A stretch of DNA of 64,000 bases. Origin: Gracilariopsis chorda. Taxonomy: Eukaryota > Rhodophyta > Florideophyceae > Gracilariales > Gracilariaceae. The DNA lies in NCBI GenBank assembly GCA_003194525.1, contig NBIV01000013.1, positions 248,001 through 312,000 of the forward strand, read 5' to 3'. Within the stretch, counting starts at the first letter, position 1, and the number at the start of each line of letters is the position of its first letter. The translations under genes were made by a program, and so were the position numbers. Shown in pieces: positions 29,135 through 40,064 of the stretch. Below the pieces are notes generated by a model. It saw only the letters and a program-made list of their open reading frames with translations, did no database searches and was not told the origin of the DNA.

Positions 29135-29731
29135 ATGGACAAGACAAGTAAAGCAGATGGACAACAGGAAACGGCTCAATCTGTGGCGTTGCTCGTACGA
29201 GCCATGGACTACAGCGCAGAGAAACACAAGGATCAAAGAAGGAAGAACAGCAATAAGCATCCCTATATCAATCACCCCGTGCGGGTCGCAAGAAGACTAA
29301 TTGATGCAGAGATCAATGATGTTTCGATCATCGCCGCGGCTCTCTTACACGATACCGTTGAGGATACCGATGCCACTAAGGAAGAAATCAAGAATCTCTT
29401 CGGGGCCGAGATCGCGTCGATTGTCGATGAAGTATCCGACGATAAGACACTCCCTAAAGAGGTTCGAAAGCAACTTCAGATACAACATGCTCCATCTATT
29501 TCACCACAAGCCAAAGCCATAAAGCTAGCAGACAAGCTTGACAACTTAACAGAGTTACTTGAGAAAACTCCAATCGGATGGGAGCCGGAACGGGTGGAAC
29601 AATACTTTGACTGGGCGAAGGCCGTAGTAGATGGACTTCGTGGAGTGAATCCTGCACTGGAACAACAACTGGATGAAGTTTTCGCCAAGAAGGCTGATGC
29701 CGCTAGAAAAGCATGCTCCTCAGTTGCTTGA
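29135..29731 (+). CDS. HDDC3: MESH1/HDDC3-type (p)ppGpp or NADPH phosphohydrolase
   Basis: HD-domain hydrolase of the RelA/SpoT family lacking a synthetase domain. Metazoan MESH1 hydrolyses ppGpp and NADPH. The protein of 198 residues (from Met at 29135; the frame opens at 29087) has all active-site blocks: QRRKNSNKHPYINHPVRVA with the metal-binding His, ALLHDTVEDTD with the HD pair and ED motif, EVSDDKTLPKEVRK, and SPQAKAIKLADKLDNL with the second Asp. The C-terminus (GWEPERVEQYFDWAKAVV) also follows MESH1. No transit peptide is evident, so the enzyme is predicted cytosolic, whereas plant RSH proteins are plastid. Single exon, complete at normal length (human 179). Confidence 0.93.
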   Translation: MDKTSKADGQQETAQSVALLVRAMDYSAEKHKDQRRKNSNKHPYINHPVRVARRLIDAEINDVSIIAAALLHDTVEDTDATKEEIKNLFGAEIASIVDEVSDDKTLPKEVRKQLQIQHAPSISPQAKAIKLADKLDNLTELLEKTPIGWEPERVEQYFDWAKAVVDGLRGVNPALEQQLDEVFAKKADAARKACSSVA

Positions 29732-29840
29732 GCGATCCCGTAACCCAAGAATTCCTAGCGCAAATCGACTACTTTCAAGCAACAAAGATGCAACAAGCAG
29801 ACTCCGCGTAAATTTACCAAACATAAGACATTGAGTAGGC

Positions 29841-30927
29841 TTAGTCGAACAGATCGAATTCTATCTCTTCCTCCTCTTCCTCCTCCTCTTCTTCCTCCGG
29901 CTCTGCTGCCGCAGCAGCACCACTGTCCGCAGCAGGAGCTGCCGCCGCTGCGGCCATCGCTGCCAGCGCCTCCGGATCATCCAAGATCGCCTTGATCTTC
30001 TCCGCGGCCTTGATGGTGTAGTCCGTAGCAAGTGAGACCGCAACAAGGTTCTTGAGACCATTCATCATTGAGTGAGGAACAGAAGCACGTGTCGGACGTC
30101 CGATAGCAAGAGAAACTGCTGCAATTTTAGCAATTCCAGATAGCACAGACTGCTTGAGTCGATCTTCGGTAATATCAAGCACATCAGGAGAGTACAAACT
30201 GCCCTTGTCATAAACCTGCTTGAAAACAAGACCGTACGAGAATGGCCTGATATTCATCTTCGTGAGCAACGCAACTTGTGACGGTGTGACTTTCTCACCC
30301 TCCTTGAAGAGCTCAACGTTGTTCATGATTTCAATCTGTCCTCTGCTGATCTTGGTCGGAATATTCAAAGCTTGGAAGAAAGTAGTTTGAGTCGGTTCCA
30401 TACCGGTGAGACCGGCTGGAATTGTAACACCAAGCTGTGCAATTGCCCCAGCGCGAGCAGGAGCAGGAACCTTGTTGGAAATGATTCGATCCCTCACTTC
30501 TTTCAGTTCACCCTTGGTAAACACAAAGCCAATGTTTCCTTTCAAATGATCGACCAACGGCTTGAGGTCGGGGTTCTCTTCTGCTTTCTCCAGAATCGCT
30601 TTTCGCATTTGAGTATTTTTCCCAAAGACAAGAAGGCTACACGGAGACATCATACGAGAAACGATTATTTGACGATGAAACATTTAGTTAGTCGCGCATT
30701 CAGGTGGCATTTCATTCATGAAGAGCCATAACGTACCAATCTTCTCGAGTCATTATACGAATCTCCTGCATCTGCTTCGAACCCACATTGTCCGCATTGA
30801 CGATAAAAGCTTGATCATATTCGTCAAAAGCTCCCTGAAGATGCTTAAAATAAGCCATCTTCTTCAGCATCTTCGGCTTGACTTCCTCCTCAACCTCATC
30901 TTTCGGTGGAGCTACGAGAGCCGGCAT
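29841..30927 (-). CDS. RPLP0: 60S acidic ribosomal protein P0, two exons
   Basis: Scaffold of the ribosomal P-stalk, binding 28S rRNA and P1/P2 dimers to recruit translation factors. Exon 1 is 30927-30737, exon 2 is 30636-29841; the 100-bp intron (30637-30736) starts GTACGT and ends GTGTAG. Joining gives QEIRIMTREDCLLVFGKNTQMRK across the splice (written here in part), matching the P0 core IRxxxRxxxVVLMGKNTMMRKA. The product has 328 residues. GNIGFVFTKGEL, ISRGQIEIMN and KVTPSQVALLTKMNI are classic P0 segments. The C-terminus is an Ala hinge, then a run of Glu and IEFDLFD. The usual SDDDMGFGLFD ending with its phosphorylatable Ser is not present; only the terminal LFD is kept. Divergent from GPN3. 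Confidence 0.95.
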
Positions 30928-31642
30928 GATTGCTGGTTGATGGTTACGAGACGTTCAATTAATCGTTCTATGCCTCCCTGCGAGAGCGTTACGGCAACAG
31001 ATTAAGGACAAAGCCGGTCGTCCGTATTTACTCCCTAAGTTGGCGTCTCGACACGATACTCTTCGTACTCGACGCTAGGGATGTTCACAACGCAGCGCTG
31101 AGAGTCGATCGAGCCTCCGTGCCCACCACCGACGGCGTCAATGCATTTCATCTTCATTGATGGATCTTGAACGAATCAACATATGCCACGTATTAAACGT
31201 ACCACGTGGCAAATAGTAAATTTTGCGAACTTCACCCGCCGATGTTTCGCCGCCCAAGCCACGCACTGCGAAGGACACAAGGATACAAGACATGTAGACA
31301 TGTAGACGTGTGTTGCAGCCGGCCGCGGAGAGCTTTAAGGTACAAGAGTGGAGCGAAAGCAATCTGTACCGTAGCGTGGCACGTTTAAACTTAGTTCCGT
31401 TAATCGAATCGCGATTCCATTGTAAAGGAGCAGATCTTCGAGAAGAGATATTTTGCATTTGAAAGGAGCCGAAGTGTAAAGTTCCGGTTGGACACACGCA
31501 AGCGTTTTCTTCGTGTTGTCACATAATAAATGAAGAGCTGTTGCAATTCATGAGGCATGCAGTAAATCCATCGTAACTATCAACATCTCGCTCACGTTTA
31601 TGCTTTGTGAGATAGTGATCATCACCCCGGTCATACCTCCAA
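30928..31642. promoter_or_regulatory. Divergent upstream region of RPLP0 and GPN3
   Basis: The 715 bp between two start codons on opposite strands. Frames at 31138-31497 and 31206-31388 overlap on opposite strands and have no recognisable content. No RNA gene seen. Confidence 0.4.
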
Positions 31643-32553
31643 ATGGTCAAATTCGCCCAAGTTGTACTTGGACCAGCAGGTAGCGGGAAGAGTACATACT
31701 GTGCCGAGTTACAACGGTACTGCAACGACAAGCGTCGCGTTCTCCATGTTATCAACCTGGATCCGGTAAGCTTTGCATCTGTTTGACTTCCGCGATGATT
31801 ATCACATGCATTGAGACCGAGCTGACTCGTGCCAAGTTTATATGACGTTTCCCGCCAAAGGCAGCAGAGGAGTTCAAGTATGCAGTTTCTGTAGATATTC
31901 GTGATTTGATTTCAGTTGACGAAGTTGGCGAAGAAATGTCCTTGGGGCCTAATGGCGCTCTCGTTTATTGCATGGAGTTTATGCTACATAATCTAGAATG
32001 GTTGGAAGACAAGCTCGACGCTTTTGTAGACAACGATTACGTGGTGTTTGACCTCCCCGGACAAATTGAGCTTTATACACACTTTCCGTTCATGAGGGAA
32101 CTCATAAGCAAGTTACACAGATGGGACTTTAGAGTGCAAGCCCTATACTTCCTCGACTCGCAGTTCATGGCGGACTCAACAAAGTTTTTCGGTGGCTGCA
32201 TAACCGCATTGTCGGCAATGATACAGCTCGAAATCCCACACCTCAATATCATGTCCAAAATGGATTTGACGAGAGATATGACAAAACGGAAAGTGGATGA
32301 GTACATGGATGCAGACATCGATATGCTCATAAGTGATCTTTCCAGGACAACGCCACCAAGATTCATGAAGCTTAACAACGCTATGGGATCCCTGCTCGAT
32401 GACTTTGGCATGGTCAGTTTCGTCCCTCTTGACATAACTGACGATGATTCCATCGCAACCCTTCTCCTCATGGTTGACCTTGCTTTGCAGTATGAAGATG
32501 AAGTCGATCAAAGCCGCGAAGTACCGGATGAAGTTGACGAATGTTCGGAATGA
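31643..32553 (+). CDS. GPN3: GPN-loop GTPase 3, two exons
   Basis: GPN-loop GTPase that works with GPN1 in assembly and nuclear import of RNA polymerase II. Exon 1 is 31643-31765, exon 2 is 31861-32553; the 95-bp intron starts GTAAGC and ends CAAAG. The 271-residue product starts MVKFAQVVLGPAGSGKST with the P-loop GPAGSGKST, has NLDPAAEEFKY across the splice, the diagnostic GPN tripeptide in LGPNGALVYCMEF, the DLPGQIELYTH G3 block, and SKMDLT as the G4 motif. The acidic C-terminus is typical. The sequence is nearer GPN3 than GPN2 from the VKFAQVVLGPAGSGKSTYC start and length. Complete. Confidence 0.95.
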
Positions 32554-33637
32554 TACCACGAGGATTCCGAATCGCTTCTGAGCCTCATATTGTCGGCACC
32601 CATAAATGAAAATGTTTCACCACACAAGGGGCGCTCTGTCTATTTTGTCATTCTGCGTTAGAACTCACAGTAACATGTTTAGAACTTGAAGGTCCCCAAG
32701 CTTTGCTATACAATGCACTTCATTCCTATGGCCACATACTGTTTGTTATGTGTTGATAGCGGTATCCATTAGAGCAAACGGCGTATTTCGTACATCTGCC
32801 CACTCCGCAATCACAAAAAAAGAGCACTGAGTAGAGCTCCAAGGGTAGAAGTACTTGCTCCATGATTTTCGAGGTGTATCTCCGGTTCACTTCCTGACGA
32901 CTGCCTGCCGAGTTATGCGACGTTGGCATATTTTTGCTATAGGTGTTGCGTGACACGCTTCGGGCAGTTCTACAATGAGCGCTCTGGTAGCACAATTGAT
33001 TGGAGAGACCGTAAACTTCTTCAGATAAGACGTTTCCTTCTGTTCCCCGCAAACAAAGGACTCTGTCCTCTGTTGCTCGCCGGACTTTTGTAGGAACATT
33101 AAGCCTGCGTAGAGCATCGGAAGCATTCAGCAGTGTTCTGAACAGAATCGTGATGTACCCAGTCATTCGGGCTATAGGGTGAAGGCCCAGTGCCGTCGGT
33201 GTGGAATAGAATTTCGTCTACGGTTCAGCCAGTTTACGTATTTCCGCTTAACCAATAGAGCAACATAAAGTCTATGTTTTCACTCAACTGCGCGAACGAC
33301 GCTTCCGTTCCCAAGAAGGACACAATACCTAATTCTGCCTATTCCTGAGCAACAACAGTTGTGGAGCGATCCATGGCAACTATTCATTGCAGTCTATAGA
33401 CTCCACACAACGACCGATCAAAACAATTTGCCAATAGAATGTACACATACCTGCATAGAGTATAGGGTACTACACACCCACGAATACTAGATCTCAGTGC
33501 AACATAGGCTGGAAGCACGCACCGATGACAAGAAGTTGTCGCAAGGAAGAGCAATGCAGCAAATAGGATGTAGGGTGCAAAGAGTGCTGACGAGAGCAAC
33601 TGGCTTGACAGGTCCCATCTCTTTCATTCCAGAAAAT
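32554..33637. other. Intergenic, 1.1 kb between convergent genes
   Basis: The longest frame (32726-33166, minus, 146 codons) is Cys/Arg/Tyr-rich with no motif. No RNA gene or repeat recognised. Confidence 0.45.
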
Positions 33638-35377
33638 CTACGATGACTTCGGCTTCTTCGTGTCAGTGCTGAGTGGTAATATCATAGCAGCTAGGTTTCG
33701 TACGTCAGACATCAGGATTTCGTTACCCCTGTTTGCGTTTGCTAGGCTTTGTAGTAACGTTTGAACTCTGGGTATGACATCTTCTTCGATATATGACTCG
33801 ATAGCTTTAAAGACGAGTCTAGCAAGAGCCTCAAACTGTTTGGGAATCCCGTCTGGTAGTCGTGTGTCGTCTGTCAGAAATGCAAGTGTCTTAATCGTGA
33901 AATCAGACACGTCTTTCTTTGAGTTCGGATCTCCTGAAGGCAAGCCTGACGTAATATCAAACAAGTATTCAAGAACTTTGATTGCTGCATCATCAAGTAC
34001 TTGCGAAGGAGTTGAAAGTCCGTCGAGGATCGTCCTACCAGCTGCACAAGCGCTATCAATGCGCCGAAGCATTAGTCGTGGGTGAAGAATAGAAACTCGC
34101 TTTAGGAACTGGAAGTGACTTTGGTGGCCAAAATTACGGTTAACACCATAAACATCCGCGATTTCTTGAACAAATCCCAGCAAGCCCACAAGGTGTTCAT
34201 CGATTTGAAGATCCAGACCGGATACGAAGTGGTTTGGAACACTCTCAATATGAGAATGAACTTCCGTATGTTGCTCCACTTCCAACCTAAGCTTTTGAGG
34301 CGCAGCAACATAAGCGGCAGCAACCAGGTTTGGCTTGTTCAGACGCAACCAAGTGTGTGTGGCAGAATGGATTGCATTTCCATCGTTTTTTCGCTCCAAA
34401 GTCTTGACAAAGCTGTACGCCTCTGATGGTGAGACAATGCTCGCAGGAGAAGATGCTTCAGTGCCTGCAGTCCCCGGTTCGAGGGATAAGTTGGTGCACC
34501 GTGCCCCTTCTGTTTTTGGTTTCAATGTCGAACTTGACGGTGATGAAGCTTCGATAACGGGTGCCATGCACAACCTCTTCGCGGGCATTAGCAACATTCT
34601 CTTCTTGATCTCTTCTCTGGGAGTGCTTGATTCAGGGAGAAGGTTAAGAGCGCATAACAAGTCTTCGGTCTGAAGTGATTCCCAGGCCCATGAAGGACAT
34701 CGCAATACAATATTATGTAGCAGTGTTGTGGGCATACGCAAGTCATCATCGGTCATCGACTTCGATGCCAAAGCGATGCATCTAGAAACTGCAATCGAAA
34801 TCGGCGTTATAGGGGGGGTCCAGAGAAGATGGTTCTCTTCGTACTTGTTTATATTGGACAAATCCATCAATGAATCAGCTACGAGCGCTTGATCTTCAAC
34901 TGACCAGTGGCCCCAAACAGGATTCATTCGGGCTGCGGTTTTGGCTATCAAATCTTGAACTTCTGCATGGGAATCCAAGATACCCGCCCGCGTGAAAGCT
35001 GTCCACACTTTCACTGAGTAGGATGAAAGCAATACAACACATGAGTATAACTGACTTGATAATGATGGGCTGACATCAACAAGTCGAAGAAGACCATCCA
35101 GAAGTGGCCGATAAGAAATAGTTGCTTTGACGCGTCTTCCAGTTTGCACAAGCCCAAAGCATCCTCTCTCGACAGTGCTCCACGACTGTTCCAAGGCTTG
35201 AGAGTCTTTGTTCTGCAGCGCTTTCAATATGATACCTGCTATCTGATCTTCAATCTCGTCAGGAGTTGAGATAGAAGCTGGTTCACTAGTGGACGGCTGA
35301 GCAAGGCAAGGCCCTTTTTCTCTTGAATTCCATTTCTCCGGGTCTGCGGGACCATCTCTGCTTATTTGTTCTTGCAT
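33638..35377 (-). CDS. Alpha-helical repeat protein, possibly INTS1 C-terminus-like
   Basis: A 579-residue intronless protein, entirely helical by eye with no membrane helix or signal peptide. Residues 1-45 and about 275-330 are disordered and Ser/Pro-rich. The C-terminal half contains FLKRVSILHPRLMLRRID and ends with EILMSDVRNLAAMILPLS. A helix with HPxLxLRxL and a final short helix remind me of the C-terminal region of Integrator subunit 1, and the protein could be a shortened relative, but the resemblance is weak and I may be over-reading a generic alpha-solenoid. No enzyme motif is visible. The coding frame is long and clean, so the gene itself is secure. Confidence 0.8.
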   Translation of the reverse strand: MQEQISRDGPADPEKWNSREKGPCLAQPSTSEPASISTPDEIEDQIAGIILKALQNKDSQALEQSWSTVERGCFGLVQTGRRVKATISYRPLLDGLLRLVDVSPSLSSQLYSCVVLLSSYSVKVWTAFTRAGILDSHAEVQDLIAKTAARMNPVWGHWSVEDQALVADSLMDLSNINKYEENHLLWTPPITPISIAVSRCIALASKSMTDDDLRMPTTLLHNIVLRCPSWAWESLQTEDLLCALNLLPESSTPREEIKKRMLLMPAKRLCMAPVIEASSPSSSTLKPKTEGARCTNLSLEPGTAGTEASSPASIVSPSEAYSFVKTLERKNDGNAIHSATHTWLRLNKPNLVAAAYVAAPQKLRLEVEQHTEVHSHIESVPNHFVSGLDLQIDEHLVGLLGFVQEIADVYGVNRNFGHQSHFQFLKRVSILHPRLMLRRIDSACAAGRTILDGLSTPSQVLDDAAIKVLEYLFDITSGLPSGDPNSKKDVSDFTIKTLAFLTDDTRLPDGIPKQFEALARLVFKAIESYIEEDVIPRVQTLLQSLANANRGNEILMSDVRNLAAMILPLSTDTKKPKSS

Positions 35378-36392
35378 TTCTCATCAACAACTCATTTCGC
35401 AGCTCGCAGGGTTCTTCTGTCCAAGGTATCAAGTTTGCTACAACGCCCCAGCTGTGTATTGCGTCAAATCACACCGGTTGTGTGTCCTGGTCACTTTTTT
35501 GCACCACAACATCAAGGATGCATTGGGTCAGCTGCGATTGAAGAAGGGTTGTAAGGGTTTATCGGCATCTTATGAACCAGTAAGATGTCGAATTACGCTA
35601 TATAGATAGAAGACCGACTGTTTACATATCCTCGAAGTTCGAATCGTGCGCCCCCCTTTCCAGTCCTAACCTACTGTACTGCAGTCATCTGTTGAATGTT
35701 TTTTAGTTCTCTTCAAATGTATTCTCTCTTACATGATGATCGAGGAAGCGTGGAACGTCTAGAATACTTTCGTTTTCGGCGACTTGATATGTAGTCTTCA
35801 ACGTCGCTTATGCTTTCGACTTTCTGCTTTCGGCCTGCAGTCATTGCTGGCTCGTTTCTGATCTTGATTAATTCGCGGCCTGGTGCAGCTTACCCTGTAT
35901 GTGTACCCTTGTATGTCTAACGAAAGACGACCGTATCTAGCAAGCATTACGCGTGTACCACCAAATGACTCTTGTTCCGCAGACGCAATGTAAACTGGGG
36001 AACCAACTTGTGTCATTTGGCTTCCAGCGCCAATATCACTCACTTGTTCGATCTGAACTCCGCCGGGAGAAGCCTGTTCTCGTTCCGAATTGCGTTTGTA
36101 TATGCCCTTGTATGTTTATATGTCTATGAGCGAACGCTATTAATTCCGAAAGCGTTGCAGTAACTAATATAAAAGAACTTCTCTCAAAGCAAGCATTCCA
36201 GCACCCTAGCCAGCTACTTCTTCACTGCTGCCACTCCTAGCCCTTGGCCTTCTCTTGCAGACGGAAAGACGTCGCCCCGGGACTTGGAGCACTTTCTACA
36301 CCTCATGACAAAGTGATCAACCGTGTTTCATCTGTATATGATCTCTAGTAGACAAAACTCTTTCTATTCTGCACCTAGGTCGACACTGGATG
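35378..36392. other. Intergenic, 1.0 kb
   Basis: Upstream of the helical protein gene. The phrase CCCTTGTATGT occurs twice (about 35908 and 36103). Frames here are below 90 codons with no recognisable content. Confidence 0.4.
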
Positions 36393-36608
36393 TCACCCAG
36401 TAACACGACCAATGTAACCCTGAAAAAGAGCGCTTTGCCTTTCTCTTAGTGTAACTTCGTCTTTCAGTGGCTCTAGATCCTGATCAACCGGCGGGTGAGC
36501 AACGAGATCCACCTTGAGCCTCTGCCAAACTTCCACGAAGTCCAACGCGACACCCTTTCGGTCTTCTAATGGCAATGGTAGCACTCCCTTAGCATGGCCC
36601 TCCGCCAT
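36393..36608 (-). CDS. Small acidic protein, 71 residues (unknown)
   Basis: A short frame with a good start context (AACAAAATGGCGG) and protein-like composition: MAEGHAKGVLPLPLEDRK, VALDFVEVWQRLKVDL, DQDLEPLKDEVTLRERQ and LFQGYIGRVTG. There are no Cys residues and no membrane helix; two amphipathic helices are likely. It resembles small mitochondrial assembly or complex subunits in style, but I recognise no family. Flanking frames on the other strand are shadows. It may be a true small gene or one exon of a larger gene. Confidence 0.45.
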   Translation of the reverse strand: MAEGHAKGVLPLPLEDRKGVALDFVEVWQRLKVDLVAHPPVDQDLEPLKDEVTLRERQSALFQGYIGRVTG

Positions 36609-37601
36609 TTTGTTTCGATCAACTCTGCAGTGTCCAACTATCTACCCATGCAAGACCAAAAGGGCCGCGGTTACCTAGGGATGACGCGTTTTGGCGTCTT
36701 CGGGAGTTTTCCAGTCCATCTGCAACACTTATACAGTCTTTTACCAACCTCACTGTTCCTCAAGCCACAAGCCAAATAGATACTTCAGAAAGGGCTTGCC
36801 TTATTGCCGAAAACTCTACAGTGTAAAACCATACTCCCACAACAGCTGGGACCATGTCCGTTTGTGGCTGTTGGCATTCATCGATTCTTCACCATATAGC
36901 GAAACATCCGGCCTCAAGGTTGTCAGCCCCCAAGAAGACTGCTGCCAGGATATGCGCACCGCTCTCCGTAAGATTACCGTTACTATGGTTTGTGTAGCGC
37001 ATGCTGTATCTATCGTCATAATCAATAAGCAGGTGGGGCGCTTATTTCAGTCGTTTCAGAAAAGTCTCATGTATCCGGGCATAGTTATTCTGCGCCCCTT
37101 GCTAGCTGTCCCTGAGAAGAGTGGCGTTTGTACTTCGCAAACAATGCTCTTCAAGTGTCGCTCACAACAGCCTCGTCCGTAACAGCCTCGCGATCCAAAC
37201 AAAAATGATGCTTTGTTCATCACGAATTTTTGGGAAGGAAGGTTCGATTCAGTCTTCTACCGGAAAGGGTCACGTTTGCGGATCGCAAGGCTTAAAATAG
37301 GACTCTTTGGACTCCTTGTAGCCTTGCAGTTCGCACATGTGACTCCTTAGAGTAGACTTCTGTCCTTTCGCATGAGGACCTCGGGTTCACCGCCTGTAAC
37401 GCTACTTTTTCGGACCGTGGTTCTAGAAAAAGTTCCGAACCCAGTTCTAGCCCTATAACCTTATAGTGGGTGCCGGTTAAGGACTCAAAATCAAATCAAT
37501 TGCCAGAATATGAAAGATAACGCAGGACAGAGATCCTAGTTGCCGACTTAATCGGGAGAGAAATGCCTCAGGAACAACTACGATGGTCGTGCCTTCGTTT
37601 C
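36609..37601. other. Intergenic, 1.0 kb
   Basis: Contains the upstream region of the small 71-residue frame. A 163-codon plus-strand frame at 36691-37182 is Cys/Ser-rich, overlaps minus-strand frames and shows no motif; I do not regard it as a gene. Confidence 0.45.
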
Positions 37602-39455
37602 TCAGGTTGAGTCTGATAACCACTGTTGCCATTGGGCACTTGACTCTTCGTCTAGGGATTTGTTTTTGTACATTCGCCGCTCCAGATCTTCTGCCAAAGA
37701 TCCATCTCCGCAATGTTGTGCTATCAACACGGCTGCCAGTTGTGCAAATGCTTCATCCGTCGCTAATGAAGCGATAGCGTCAATTGCCGCCCATTGCTGT
37801 GCTACAAGGTTCGCAGACTTCTCTCTAGCAATCTTTTCTCTGTAACTCGTGGATGCCCTAATCCATCCTGATGCAACCCTTATGATATATGAAACGACAG
37901 AGCCCAGGAGGAATGCAGTCGAGAACCAACTCTCCGAGTGACGAACGTAAGACACCAAGGCCGAGATTAACCCAAACAGGGTTAACGCATCTAACCGAAG
38001 AAGGTCTTGTGTTGCTGGGAGAACATACACCGACGGGAAATAGTGCTCCCTCAAACCCCATGGGATGTCCTTGAAAAGTTGTAATGAGATCCGCTTCTTC
38101 TGACCTATGGGTGACGATATATCCTCCAGAGGAAGGATTTCTTGCCTGTCCAGATTTCGTTTTTCCCTTTCAGCTTTCATGGCTGAAAAAGGGTCCACAG
38201 CCTGAGAAATCGATTCTCTGATCTGCTTGAACAGAGCTGCCCTCTTTTTCTCTTGTACCAGATTCTTGTTGCGCTCGACTTCTCTATACATTAGAGCGAA
38301 TAGTTCATGACAAGGCTCTTGTGTAAATGATGGAAACAGCAAGCTACTAACTGCGTCGGTGAAGCTTCTCAAACGAACTGCTGGTACAATTCTACGAACA
38401 GCCGGTGACATCGACTTTTCAACCTCATCCTTGCATTCTCTGGTTTCCTCTGTTTTGCCTTTCACAACCAACGACTTCATAAACTTCATTACTCGATTCG
38501 TCCTCGTGAAGATTGTGAACGGCCCTGCAATCCATCCCAAGTAAGAACGCTCAATTGCTCGTAATTTAAGTGAAAGAAGTAAGCCAGAATCGCGCCTGAC
38601 TGAGACGCCCCTGGTAGCAATGAAGATATACGGGTAGATGGAGTCCTGTTCAAACCGGTAACCTTTCTGCCTGAGAATGTCGAGAAGCAAATCTTCTTCG
38701 ATGATCAGGGACGGGTCAAGCGTGGTTTCTTTTGATGAACCTAACGGTATGAGGTCCGGTGAAGGTGGTTGATCAATGCGCGGAAGTGAGGGTAGAATGG
38801 AAAACCGAGCGAGCTGAAGTAGATGGATATAGGCTCTCACAGAACTCGCGATTCTGGTGTCACCACTGTCATCTGGTAGAGTACACAGCAGCTTGGCTTC
38901 GTCAGCTATGTCGGATATCCATGCCCTGAGGCGAACGAGAACATTTTTCAAATCCTTGACGACAAAACTCTGATCCTCGCGAGAGAGTCCTTCCCGTCTC
39001 ATGAATTCTTCAACTATGGAAAGCACTTCTCTCGGATTCAACCCATGAAAACTCGGAGCTTTGGGAAGGCAAAGATCTTGCACTGTCGAAGTTGACCCAA
39101 TGTGAAAACTGGACATATCAGATCCTAGAATGTAATCCTCAGGTAATACGCGTAAAGCACGGACCTCATCGGATATTCTTCTGTATTTATTCTTCACGTC
39201 AGCCAAGCGCTGCGCAATTTCATTGACTTGACTGCTCTGCTGATAACGGGGAGTGGCAGCCTTGTAGTGTCCTGTACAATTCGAGTTGGAAGAGCCGTTT
39301 TGCTGTTCCGGTGGTTCGTTGGGCTTATCGTTCTCAAGTTGAGCACGCGCCACATGGTTCCTTGCGCAAAGTCGTGGACGGAAACAAGGCCCATGATGGT
39401 TAGGTATATGGCTTCGTAGCAGCCGTGCATCCGGATTTACCAGATACCCAGCCAT
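37602..39455 (-). CDS. DUF3754 (TMEM143-like) membrane protein, probably plastid or mitochondrial
   Basis: A 617-residue protein. The first 40 residues (MAGYLVNPDARLLRSHIPNH, then Arg-rich) suggest an organelle presequence. The DUF3754 core is recognisable from the ISLQLFKDIPWGLREHYFP block, matching the family's LKxFKDIPxxDLExLxP motif, preceded by YIFIATRGVSVRRDSGLL and YLGWIAGPFTIFTRTNRV where the family has a conserved substrate-independent beta-rich region. Two hydrophobic helices follow (TLFGLISALVSYV and STAFLLGSVVSYIIRVASG). The C-terminal helix with VAQQWAAIDAIASLATDEA is also family-like. Human TMEM143 is mitochondrial and plant members are plastid or mitochondrial; function unknown. 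Single exon; divergent from the CHCHD gene. Confidence 0.8.
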   Translation of the reverse strand: MAGYLVNPDARLLRSHIPNHHGPCFRPRLCARNHVARAQLENDKPNEPPEQQNGSSNSNCTGHYKAATPRYQQSSQVNEIAQRLADVKNKYRRISDEVRALRVLPEDYILGSDMSSFHIGSTSTVQDLCLPKAPSFHGLNPREVLSIVEEFMRREGLSREDQSFVVKDLKNVLVRLRAWISDIADEAKLLCTLPDDSGDTRIASSVRAYIHLLQLARFSILPSLPRIDQPPSPDLIPLGSSKETTLDPSLIIEEDLLLDILRQKGYRFEQDSIYPYIFIATRGVSVRRDSGLLLSLKLRAIERSYLGWIAGPFTIFTRTNRVMKFMKSLVVKGKTEETRECKDEVEKSMSPAVRRIVPAVRLRSFTDAVSSLLFPSFTQEPCHELFALMYREVERNKNLVQEKKRAALFKQIRESISQAVDPFSAMKAEREKRNLDRQEILPLEDISSPIGQKKRISLQLFKDIPWGLREHYFPSVYVLPATQDLLRLDALTLFGLISALVSYVRHSESWFSTAFLLGSVVSYIIRVASGWIRASTSYREKIAREKSANLVAQQWAAIDAIASLATDEAFAQLAAVLIAQHCGDGSLAEDLERRMYKNKSLDEESSAQWQQWLSDST

Positions 39456-40064
39456 TTTGAAGGCTCCCGAACACCATACATGATTGCTAGTTCTCGAACG
39501 TCATCATGTAGACCGTTGTACACGATTAACTGATGAAAGGGTCAGCGCTTTCTCTTCCAACTGATTCAATCGGTAGTGAAGGGTTGACCCTGTAGTCCCC
39601 TTTACCCAGAGTGGCACTGCAATCGGTCCGCCTTGAGTGCGTTTCATGCTCAGATATTCATCGGTGACGACACAGATCGTCATGGCGAGATCTTAACATT
39701 GGTAACGAATAGTACCAATCTTGGTGACAGGGTGGCTGCTTCTCGGGAATTAACCTTCTCCACTTGACCAGATTACCAACTTCCTGGCCAATCATAGACA
39801 ATTTGCAAAAGGGCAATGCAGCCGGAAACAGTACAAGATTGACAAACATGCCAGGTGTAACAGAACCGCTCAGTTCTAGAACCTCCACCAGCACCGGCAT
39901 CCTGGTCTTCGATATAAGTCCTAAGTCCCCAGTTCGTATGCGAAAGAAGTCTGCTCTCCATCACATCGCGTGGACCAGTCGGATCGCACTCGACAGAAGC
40001 AAACAAACTTAGCCATCCTTTACTTTTCATCCTTGGTATTTCTCGTTTGTGACCATTTGCAGAA
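39456..40064. promoter_or_regulatory. Divergent upstream region of DUF3754 and CHCHD genes
   Basis: A 609-bp interval between divergent start codons. Only frames shadowed on both strands (for example 39658-39900 and 39764-40012) are seen. No TATA box is evident. Confidence 0.4.

Noticed and set aside
35620..35665. tRNA-like TTCGAATC at 35638
   Set aside because: The flanks do not form a T-stem and no acceptor, D or anticodon arm is present. Similar strings near 37245 and 62290 failed the same way.
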